NCBI RefSeq assembly: GCF_902459465.1
Contig: NC_047071.1
Span: 10,742,002 to 10,806,001 of the forward strand
Length of the DNA stretch: 64,000 nt
From: Asterias rubens
Taxonomy: Eukaryota > Echinodermata > Asteroidea > Forcipulatida > Asteriidae
Direction: 5' to 3'
This document shows positions 34,301 to 46,300 of the stretch, one piece after another (position 1 is the stretch's first letter; each line of letters begins with the position of its first letter). Made by a program: the position numbers and the translations under genes. Under the pieces are notes generated by a model that did no database searches, was not told where the DNA came from, and saw only the letters and a list, made by a program, of their open reading frames with translations.

Positions 34301-37300
34301 CTCACTAGTCAGTTCTTTGTTTTCATGGGTCCTCACTAGTCATTTGTGTACAAAAACCAATAGGGATTGCAGTCGTATCTTTTGTCCTTTTAAACACAAA
34401 TCTACTTGAGCTGGGCTCGAACCTGCGAACACCGGCAGCTTAACCTAGTGACTCTCAACCAACTGAGCTGTTTGTATAATGTTGACGGTTTTAGGCCTTA
34501 TGTAGACACTATTTGTACGAGGACCAACTGGCGTTGCTTTTACTCCAATGTGCATCTTCGTAAGAGCCCTCTTGTTAAAACAATTAAAGTGTTATAACTT
34601 ACATGTCAATTGCTTTATGTCATTGTCACAAAGTCTCAGATCGGGGTGTCATTGGATATACTGTACGACTTTCTGCAAGAACCAGAGTTGTTAGTGGCGT
34701 TTATAGGTCCAGTGCAGTCTCCAGTTGCAGACGTAATAGCACAGGTCTTAAAACGGAGAAATGTTATCCAGGTAAGTGTTTGAACGAACATCTCTGTGAG
34801 CTATGTTTCTACTTGTAGTTCTTTTCCTGTGACTGGAACTTCCGTTATTAGCCTTGCTCAAACCAAATTAAATGTCATTCAACGGTTCAACCAGGCGTCG
34901 GATAAAACTGATTCAAGGCTGTTGTACGAAACGAATAATATACTACACTTCTCTTATGTTAGCTATTTTGAGTTTCCTTATTTTTACCGCCAGAATTGGA
35001 ATTGTAAAATTGTCTCTTTCTTCCCCTTGTTGAGGACTCGGCTTAATTGAAATGTGGTTTCAGACCGGTTAAGTGTTCGATGTTAAAACGGAGCCTTGGT
35101 ATATCCAAGTAATATAAAATTGTGATGACTTCCTTCTTTGGCAGTTGCAAAGCACAATTTTTGTACAATTAAGTATCTTACTAAAAATGGTATGCATGCG
35201 AAATACTGGAGATGTTGTCCCGATGATGTCGTCGGGTTTGTCAATCTAGTCTAAAACCACACATTTGGTGCGTCCGTTTAGCTTCCCTGTATCTACCCCA
35301 CGGTGCTCACTCGGGTGAGCCCCTGACATTAGCTAAACGAACGACCACTCATCGCTCTCGTAGTGACGTCGTTTACCTGGGGCCAGCCCCAAAGTGACCC
35401 ACTCCACAAGCAGGGCACTGGGGGCTGGCCTGGGTGAGCCCCTGGAATTACGTTAAAAGCTGTTCGAACGCACCGGGCAGACCGGGGATGACCCAGAGAA
35501 GCTAAACGAACGCACCCATTATTAAAAATGTGTTGTACAAAATGAAAATAATATGTGTCGCAATGAAAATTACTCTTATCGCAGCTTATGACGTTTTCAA
35601 GACAGATTTGCCAAGTTTTTGAATTGTAAGACATACACAGGCCCTGTTACACAGTCCGCGACACCGAGAACTACAACGACAACATTATCAATACACGCCC
35701 TCGATTGGTTGAATAAGCGAGGGCGTGTCCTTTACGGAGCAATTCAACCAATAGAATGCGTTCTCTTTGCGTCGTTATCGTTATCGTTCTCGTTATCGTT
35801 GCAGTGGGACCCGGGCCTCTATAGTGTAGCACCTTCCCAGAGTTTTACTATTATGACAGTTGTGATAATTTTGACCATCTGCATATTATTTTCTTTGTTG
35901 GTTGCCATTGCCCAAAACCAGAAGTTTAAATTGTGTGATACAAAACAAAATTAATTTGTTTTGCCTGAATGAACGACCTCACAAGTACAACAGTCCCCAC
36001 TCGCTTTTGACCTCGACACGGATTATCAATTAATTAGGAAAGTATGCTGACCTACGTTCTCTGTCAATCAGGAATGCAAAAACCCAATCTACTGTTTTTC
36101 GCCATTTAAAGCCAGTGGACACTATTGTTAATTGTCAAAGACTAGCCTTCACAGTTGGTGTATCTCAACATATTCATAAAATAACAATCCTGTAAAAATT
36201 TGTGCTCAATCTGTCGCCGATTTTGCGAGATAATAATGAAAGAAAAAAACACCATAGTCACACGATGTTGTGTGCGTTTAGATGGTTGTATTCGAGACCT
36301 CAAGTTCTAAACTGGAGGTCTCAAAATCAAATTCGTGGAAAATTACTTCTCTCTCGAAAACTATGGCACTTCAGAGGGAGCCGTTTCTCACAATGTTTTA
36401 TACCACCAACCTCATCCCATTACTCGTCACCAAAAAAGGTTTTGACCTAATAATTATTTTGAGTAATTACCAATAGTGTCCACTGCCTTTAAACAGGAAA
36501 CTCGTTATTTGTTCAAGTCTGCACGAATTTCCCAATTACTTCAATAGTCACGATTTAATCAGGACGTAAGGTCTCTGCTTGTGCTTGATCGGATACACAT
36601 TGACCCTTGTTAAGGCAGTGGACACTATTGGCAAATGTCAAAGACCAGTCTTTTCACTTGGTGTATCTCCACATAATTATGCAAAAAAACAATTAAACCT
36701 GAATTTTGACCTCAATCGGTCGTCGAAGTTGCCAGATACTAATGGAAGAAAAATCACCTTTGTCACACGAAGTCCGTTGCTTGTTGCAAAGTACATTTTT
36801 GTGCTTTCAATTATTTTGAGTAATTACCAATAGTGACCAGTGCCTTTAAAAAAGAGCCAATTCGCAATATCTTAAAGAGAAAGTGTACCTTTTTTTTAAA
36901 CAATTTGATTGCTTTAGTCATGTTTGTTGATTCAATAAAACAAACCTGTGGACATTTCAATTTAAAACTTGTCTCGTGCTTGAGATATCGCCGATCGGTT
37001 GAAACGCACCACGGTGAAGATAATCCGCAATGGGCTTGCACAATCTTTAATCACCAATAAATTTTAACTGCACTAAGTTCAAAGAATGGTTTACAAAACG
37101 TATTCCCTCCCTTTTAAGGCACTTGACATCTTTGGTAATTATTAACAAAGACAGGTATGCTCATTGGCGTATCCCAACACCAGAATACATTCACAAACCT
37201 GTACAAATGAACGTTCAATGTTGCAAACAAATAATGAGTATTCAAACTTGCAAGAAAATAATGAAGTAAGTAGGATTTGAAACTTTGCATGGTGGAAATA

Positions 37301-40300
37301 AGTTATAGAGGAGCATACTGATCGAAACGTCGAGTTAACCCAACGGTTCTTTACAGAACCACACCAACTCATTTAGAGATTGTTATTACATGGTGTTACC
37401 GCAAACTCTTCTATATAATAATGAAGTAAAAAACACCCTGCTGTGCACATTCATTTGCATTCATATGCCTTGTTTGCATTCAGATGCCTATACTTATTTC
37501 TTTTTAAGATAGTGCGATTTGTTTTGTTAAGGCTTCGGGTCTGAAATGTGAGAAATTACCTTATTTTTCTCCAAAACTACGTTACTTCAGAGGGAGTAGC
37601 CTTGCTCAAGGCAGTCGCATTATTCGCTCCGAAAAAACGCCGCTGTAAACCCACCCGTATACCCTGTGCGTGGTGCGTGCGATCACACCGCATGACCCAC
37701 CCGTATACACACTGTCATATCGTACGACTACTGTGCACACAAGTCATCCGCACTCGTACCACTAACCGCATGGGGAGGCCGTCAGCATGCGGATAGTGTA
37801 TGGGGGCATCGTGTCGTGCGATGTTACGCACAGTGAATACGGGCGGTCTTTTTTCGGAGTGAATAATTCGACTGCCTTGATTAAGGCTACAGAGGGAGCC
37901 GTTTCTCATAATGTATTATATTGTCAACAGCTTTCCATTGCTCCTTACCAAGTTAGTTTGTATGCTAACTTGACTTTAGTACTGCCTGTATGTACGTTTT
38001 GTTTTGTATTCGTGACGAATTGTCAAACCCGTAATGGAAGAATTGTGTAACGATAGTAACTATCATACACAATTCTTCCATTTCTACGGGTTTTAAAAAC
38101 ACTAGACACTATTGGTAATTGCCAAAGACCAGGGCCCAATTTCATAGAGCTGCTTAACGGTAAGCAAATTTTTTCGCTTAACGTAGCAAAAATAGTTGCT
38201 TAAAACCATTCGGATTCCATGCTAAACGTACACGAGCTTAAGCACGCAAACAATCTGCGCGCGGAGATTTTAGATCGTTTGCTTAAGCAAAACAGAAGAA
38301 GGCAGTGTATTTTGCACTGTGTGCATGGCCTAGGGCTGCTTGACGGTAAGCAAATATGTTGGCTTAACGTAGCAACAAAAATTGCTTAAGCGTAAACCTA
38401 TTTCACCAGCGGTTGCTAGCTTAAGCACGTAAACAAACTGCGCGCGCAACATTTTAGATCGTTTGCTTAAGCGAAAAAGAAGAAGGTGCTGACAAAATGG
38501 CGGGCGAAATAAATGCGGAGTGCACTCGAGTGGCGATAACAAAAATTCATCACCTTCTGTGTCTGATATGTATTATTTGTAATGGTTCAAAGTGCCCCTC
38601 GAAAGGTTTACACACTAACTTGAAAGTAAACAAGAAGATAATACATTGTACAGCATGATTGTGAAGCATTTTAGACACTCGTTTGTTCGCTACACCTACC
38701 ATACAAACGCACGTACAATCACCGCTGTGCCGGCACAATAACATCGTTTGCAACGAGTGTTGCACTATGCGCTGTGTGAATAGGATGCTTAAGCAAAATA
38801 GAGGCTATAAGGACCCTTTTTGTTTGCTTACCTATGTAAGCAAAAAACCTTGCTTAAGCAAGGGTATGAAATTTGCTAGGTGCGCCCGTTAAGCACAAAA
38901 TCGACCGTTACGGGATGCAGCTCTTTGAAACTGGGCCCGGCGCTTAAACAGGGTGCTTAAGCAATGGGGCTTTAAGGACCCTTTTTGCTTGCTTGCCTCG
39001 CCGTTTTAAGCAAAAAACCTTGCTTAAGCAAGGCTATGAAATGAAAAACTTGCTAGGTGCACCCGTTAAGCACAAAATCGACCGTTAGCAGCTCTATGAA
39101 ATTGGGCCCAGTCCTCTCACTTGATGTATCTCAACATTATGCATAAAATAGCAATCCTGTGAAAATTTGAGCTCAATTGGTCGTCGAAGTTGCGAGATAA
39201 TAATGAAACAAAAAAACACCCTTGTGTTGTGTGCTTTAAGATGGTTGATTTCGAGACCTCAAATTCTAAATCTTCGGTCTCGAAATCAGATTCGTAGAAA
39301 ATTACTGCTTTCTCGATAACTACGTCACTTCAGAGGGAGCCGTTTCTCACAACGTTTTATACTATCAACATCTCCCCATTACTCGTAATAAAGAAATGTT
39401 TTATGCTGATGATATTTTGAGTCAGTACCAATAGTGTCCACTGCCGTTAACCATTACAACTCGTTTCAACCACGTCCGTGTGTTTTCCCCCCTTTGAGAT
39501 GAGTCCTGGCGCAACCAGCACCATCTTCGAAGATCGTGTAAAGTATCCCTACGTGTACCGTACCAGTTCCTTATGGAGTGAGTCTAGCATAGCAGAAGCT
39601 GAGATCATCCGTACGTTTGGATGGGGGAAGATTGCAACTCTACAGGGAGACATTGAACCACATGGAACGGTAAGTGAATTCATACAATGTCAAGCTTTTC
39701 CTCCTGTAGACGAACAATAGCAGCAGCTGTTACCATAAACAATAACGACAATGACGATGACCACAACAATGACAGTAAGAAGGCCAACTAATCAAAAAGG
39801 ACAACAACAATATAAAAACGAAAAACCAAAAATAAAAAACAATCACAGATATGACATACCACCAACCGTGAAGATTTTTTCCTCCATGCACCAGCAGAGC
39901 AGCAGAAAGAGCAAACAGATAATGTGTATTTGTGAAGTGCGTTACTCCTTTTTCATACGAATTTTTCGAAGTGAAATTGGCCACGTTTTGCCTCAACTGA
40001 TTAAGAAAACACATAATATTAAAAAGATAAATAATATTAAATGTTTTCTTAATCAGTTGAGGCAAAACGTGGCCCATTTCACTTCATAAAATTCACATTT
40101 TAAGCAATTTTGACCTTCACTAATCAAATAAGTTAATTTGGTCGTAGAGATCACTTAATTTCGCAAGCGCAAACATTTTGTCAGCCTTTAAATAGTTTAC
40201 AAACAGTCGGTAGAAATTCATTGAAAAGTGTTGTAAATTTCCGTTGGTAGGGGTTGGTGTATAGTTGGTATCTTTCATCGCCTTAAATCTCTAGCACCTC

Positions 40301-43300
40301 GGTTCAAATCACATTTGGGCATGTTTATTTAGTCCCTGACCGACTGCGTGGAATTTCTCTTGCATATTTCTCCCAGGTTTTTCTCCCACAAAACACAACA
40401 ATCCTTTCTTGTATCCTTTATTGTTGGGTTATCGGCTATTACAGTGATTGATCAGGCTTTTCTGAGGTCCCTGGCTTCACGACCTGATTAAATCAAAAAT
40501 ACAGTTACAAAACAATCTATGTAGAATCGTAATTTACGGCACGGAGTCGGTTCTTGAATTGGTCTCAACACTTGGACTAGCTTGCTCTAGTCAACATCAG
40601 GAGACGAGTTTGACATTGATATTGTTTTAAAATATTTCAGCTCATCCAAATGCTTCAAAGGGAAGCGTCAACAAGCAACTTTTCTCTCGTCATCTCAGAA
40701 ACTATCCGTGATGATCCGATGGAGGCCTTGCAGAATATAAAGGTTAAACAATCTTTTAGTGTTCCACCTGCGGTACTCAGTACTAAGGTCAGACCTTGAA
40801 ATACACTTCTTGCATCGCAAATCAATTCGGTTTGTAATATAATATTTTGATGTCCTCCACAATATATCCTCTTGCTTTAAATTATTCCCGGCGATTTCTT
40901 TGTTGGTACTAAAATATTTTATTAAACAATAATTGACTTGTGATGTTTAAGATACATTAAAGACACGGGACACTATTGACAATTGTCAAAGACTTGTCTT
41001 CTCAGTTTATCTCAACATACGCATAGAACAACCTACCTGTGAAAACTTGAGCTCAATTGGTCGTCAAAGTTGCGAGAAAATAATGAAAGAAAAAACACCC
41101 TTGTTACACAAAGTGTTGTGTGCTTCCGGATGCTTGATTTCGAGTGAGACCTCAAGATCTAATTCCGAAGTCTCGAAATCAAATTGGTGGAAAATTACTT
41201 ATTTCTCGAAAACTACGTTACTTCAGAGGGTGCCGTTTTGTCACAATGTTTTATACTATCAAACAGCTCTCCACTAGTGTCCACCGCCTTTAAACAATGG
41301 CATCATATATAATTGACTTGTGATTTTTAAGGCACATGAAAGAGCATTGGTACAGAATAAAACTTATCGAAAATAGAAGGGGTTCGCCCCGGTGTTTCTG
41401 GCTGTGGCTGCTAAATGCGCCGCAACACCTTGTAAACCATTACAGGTGCTATATAAATTGTGTCTTGAAATTCATCACTGCAAAACCTGTCTGAAAGTTT
41501 GTATTCACTCACATAAGACTTTGATATTATTATGTCATTGTACGATGCTGGTGCTTTTCGCAACCGATGTTTACACTTTTCTGAAAACAAAATGTTTTAT
41601 TTATATTTGTCTACCTTTTGTCATTATCCTTTTTAGAACAAAGAGGCTCGAATTATAGTTGCTTCATTCTTCGAAGACAAAGTTCGTAAAGTCTTCTGCA
41701 GCGTAAGTGTAGATTTCGAAGTCGACTTATTAGGAAGTATACCTGCGGATGTTTTTTTTTTTTTTATTTTTTTTTTATTTTTTATTTTTTTGCGGGTATC
41801 TGGTTGTCTTGCATCTTTGTTTGAAAAACAAAAGCACAACATGGGAATTGGTTTTGTGACACTTAAACAGATTTGTAAAAATAGTATATGTGAAAAATAG
41901 ACGGGGTAGGCCTCAGAAGAGATGGATAAATGACATCATCGCCAACAGCATATTCTACCTGGAACACCGAAGAGCGAAAGATAAGAAAGAATGGAGAGTG
42001 AAAATTCGTGGAGCCAGCATCCTGCGGAAAATTGTGCAAGATTGATTGAGTCTACGCCAGCAGATCATATCAGAACTAAATTATTTACACATTTTCTCCA
42101 ACCACTTTTATCCAAAATTGTCCAATCAAGTTAGCCGTATTGTCCAATTAGCCGACCTCAAAATCAACATCTCCCCTCAACCCCCCGTCAGTCATTATGT
42201 TTATGCATGAAACAGTTAACAGCCTACTTATAGATTTCGCGAAGGACAAGTGAAAACACAATACACTCACAGTATTTTTTATTTTGCTATTTTGTCACCA
42301 ACTCGTATCTTTAGTTGTTTTAAGATTTCATATAAGATTTCTCCACTCGACCTCACTTTTATCATTATTCGTAGGATTGCCTAAAACACTTACAGGCAGT
42401 GGACACGATTGGTAATTACTCAAAACAATTATTTGCATTAAATCTTACTTGACGACGAGTAATGGGGAGAGGCTGATAGTATACAACCTTTTGAGAAACG
42501 GCTCCCTCTGAAATAATGTAGTTTCAGAGAAAGAAGTTATTTTCCACGAATTTGATTTGATTTCGAGACCTCAGATTTAGAATTTGAGGCTTCGAAACAA
42601 AACATCTAAAAGCATACATCTTCGTTTGACAAGGGTGTTTTTTCTTTAATTATTATCTCGCAACTTCGACCACCGATTGAGCTCAAATTTTCACAGCTTT
42701 GTTATTTTTTGCATATGTTGAGATACACCAACTGTGAATAGTAGTATTTGACAATTACCAACAGTGTCCGCTGTCTTTAATGGCATGTATGTTTAGTAGA
42801 ATCTTTCTTGAATATGAGATGACAACGCAATACGCACTACAATTAATTCAACCGTTTCCCCCACCATGTTTTATCTGAATTTGTTTATGATTTTAAATTT
42901 ACAATTTCTCTCCTCAAGGCCTTTCAACTGGGGATGTATGGAGCCAATTACGTGTGGATGATACCGGGTTACTTTGCAGACGACTGGCAGTCAGTAAAAC
43001 AAGATGGCGTCAGTTGCTCAGCCGAAGACCTTAAGATGGCTTCAGAGGGGTACTTTGGCTTCACACCGGCCTTGCATGCCTTCAGTAAAGATACAGGGCG
43101 ATGCGGAAAGGTAGTTTTAGGTGTTTTACTATTAAGAATAATTTGTGTACGGTGTTGTTTGTCATGTATGTATTTATGTATATATAATGAGTATGGTAGA
43201 TGGCCTTATTTAGCTTTCGATCCAAACTGGACCGTCTTCAGAGGCATAATCAAGAACAAACACAAATACATACACAATCATAGAAAAAAACGAGGAGTGG

Positions 43301-46300
43301 GGTTAAGGGGGATTCAGAAAAAAAGCGGGAAGGCTATTTCTGTGTATATATATATTTTATATTTGTTGGTTTGGTTATTGCTGAAATAAACAGAATGAGT
43401 TATCGTTTTGTTTGTTTCGGGTTCTTTATGATGACAATAATTTCATGTGGAATAAATGAAATAATGAATGTAAATTGTTCCACTATTCTGCTGTTAAGAA
43501 CCGAACATTAAAAATGTAAAATGAAAATTAATAGTAATTATCGCAACTCGTTCATGGTTTATTTTTGTGGACACTTAGTAACTGCACGTTGAACAAACGG
43601 AGAAGCACATTGTGATACCCCGTTCCTTGCATCTCATGGTCGGGTTAAAGGCAGTGGACACTATTGGCAATTACTCAAAATAATCATTAGCAAAATTCTT
43701 TCTTGGTGATGAGTAATGGGGAGAGGTTGATTGTATTAAACATTGTGAGAAACGGCTCCCTCTGAAGTAACGTAGTCTCGAAAAAGAAGTAATTTGCATC
43801 GAATTTGATTTCGAGACCTCAGAATGCACATAACTTCGTGTGACAAGGTGTTTTTTCTTTCATTGGTATCTTTGATTCTTTGACGACCAATTGAGCTCAA
43901 ATTTTAACAGGTTTGTTAGTGTATGCGTATGTTGAGATACGCCAAGTGAGAAGACTGGTCTTTGACAATTACCAATAGTGTTTAGTGTATTAGTGGCCAA
44001 TCATCATACAGGCCCGTGAACATCTTTAAAAAAAAAATACTGAATTCAGTTTACGGTGTTTTTTGTTTGCTGTTTCTTGTTCTTTTATCTTTCTTTTTTT
44101 TAGACACCGGAAGAGTTCCGCCGTGAAATGTCGGAAGTCTTAGGTTACAATGTAACTCTAAATGATCCGGACCTGACTTCCTCTGCGTACGACGGCGTGT
44201 GGGCCCTGGCACTGGCATTGCAGGATGCCGAGCGGGCTCTTAATCGTAGTCTCGTTTCCTTCCGTTACGGCGACGAAGAGTTCGCCAAGGTTGTCGGAGA
44301 GATGATTCTCAAGCAGGAATTTGCTGGAATGAAGGTAAACTGAGTAAGAATCCTGAGGGGGGGGGGGGGGACTTTGGCCTCCGTTGTCGGAAATTTATGT
44401 TTCGGTATACGATAACTGTTTTGTACTAAGTCCTCTCCATCCACTAAAAAGCGGTGTGGCATGGGATCATGTTCCCTTCCCCTGGAGATAATAGGGACTT
44501 TTCGTTTTTGACGACGGATGGTTCTGCGACGGTAAAGATGACATTTGGCGTCATCTGCGCATGCGTCGGCTTTGAGGACGGTCGTCCCTCAATTTCTACG
44601 ACAGTACTTGGGATGAATCTTCGTTTTGCTGAAAACGACAACGCTTAGCTGAACAACCGTCGCAAAACCATCTGTCGTCGAAAACGAAAAGTCCCTTATG
44701 TTCCCATACGGCGAACTATGCACCAACTTCTTCTGGTGCCCCTTTTGGAATATTCCTTGTCCAGCCCGTGTTAGTTTCCTATGGGGGTAGGGGGGGGGGG
44801 TAGGGGACACAGAATCTCCGGTGGGGGGAGGGGGGACAGACGTCTCCGGGCCCCAGGACAACGGCTGATTTCCTTTGGATAATTCTTTTCAAAGCTATAG
44901 TCTCCCCTATTCCAAAATCCACTCAGCGGCAGTAGATTTAAAAAGAAAAAAGAAAAGAAAAAAAAAAACCTACGTTAATTGCATCAAATGTTCGCAACAA
45001 TTGCTTTTAAATAGATTGGATAATAATAGCTCGTGTTTGAAACACGGTCTATTTGTTTGCAATACAATATGAAGCGGAAACAAGATCAATCCTGCCTACG
45101 CAGAGTTAAAAAAAAAACATTACAGCTTTGGTCTAGACGTTTCTAAAAGAAGGACAACTGAAGGTTAATTGTTAGGTAAAATCTTGAGCACTCAGCTCTC
45201 TCAAGAACCATCGCCGTCGGCGAAAATGTCATTTCAGAGGAAAATAACATTCCCTTTGTTTACTTTTATCGTTGTAGGGAGCAATCAAATTTGCGGAGAC
45301 TGGACATGTGTTTGCGAATTCACTGATTAAACAAAATGTCGGTGAGTATTATGATTTTTTTTTTTTTTTTTTTTTTTTTACATCCTATTAAAAACAATGT
45401 TCCTCCTTTTTGTGCGTTGTATACCATAATGTCATTTCCTCTATGATCTGCTTCGTCTTAAGAGCTACACAACTAATAACTTGTTTTAAAACTTTTGTTG
45501 ACCTCCCGGATCAACCGGAAGTGTGAGTATATCTCAAGAACTACACAACCGCTTTTCAAACTTTTCTCCGTTAAAGATTTCTTTGTCATAGGAATATATG
45601 CCTTAGGTAACCGTGGGCGACCCCGTGTTGACTTTTACTTCCGGGTCAACCGGAAGTGGGGCCTTATCTCAAGAAGTACACAGCCGATTTGGAAACTTTC
45701 TTTCAGTTATAGACTCCTTTTGGGCATAGGAGATTAGCCTTGGGTAATCATGACCCTGGGTAGACATTTGCTTCCGGGTCAACTGGAGTGGGACCATTGT
45801 CTCAAGAACAAAACAACCGATTTTAAAACCCCTTTTCAGTTAAAGACCCATTGGGCATTGGAGATCAGCCTTAGGTCACCGCGACCCATATTGACCTTTT
45901 ACTTACAGGTCAACCGGAAGTGGGACCATATCTCAAGAACTAAACAACAGATTAAAAAAATTCACGTTGAACACAGCCACTTGATGTACATTGTCTCTTT
46001 TTCATGATTCGTGTATTATGAATTGTCTTCCAAATTCTTACAAGTTAATACCATTTTAAATCCATTACTAAAAGGTGGTAAAGGGATACTCGTGGGAACC
46101 ATGGATACCCATACCAAGATCATTGTATGGACTGTTCCAACAGAAACCTTATGGTACTACAGTGGTGAGTTTATGATCATGAAATAAAAATTTTTTGAAA
46201 GACACTGGACACCTGGGTAATGTCAAAGGCCAGTACTCCCACTAATTTTATGTAATAGGCCTACCAATGTATGCATAATAGCAAATCTTTTAAAATTTTG

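Larger units (their letters stand above)
37114..37970. mobile_element. MITE-A, old copy broken by two insertions (orientation 2), intron 2
   Basis: The left end TTAAGGCACTTGACATCTTT and later GTGAGAAATTACC, CCAAAACTACGTTACTTCAG, then after the nested element CCGTTTCTCATAATG and CAACAGCTTTCCATTGCTCC follow MITE-A order. A Penelope-like tail (37315-37420) and the nested element 37597-37889 interrupt it. Confidence 0.7.

Noticed and set aside
33422-34370. CRISPR-like array
   Set aside because: The whole 145-bp unit repeats, including what would be the spacers, and the setting is a eukaryotic intron.
39730-40089. Two overlapping frames of about 113 codons on opposite strands
   Set aside because: Both read through the same hairpin; the mirrored open frames are a consequence of the inverted repeat.
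43111-43389. Extension of receptor exon 6 in the same frame
   Set aside because: The family joint at GRCGK|TPEEF and the GT after AAG at 43110 show that the exon ends there.
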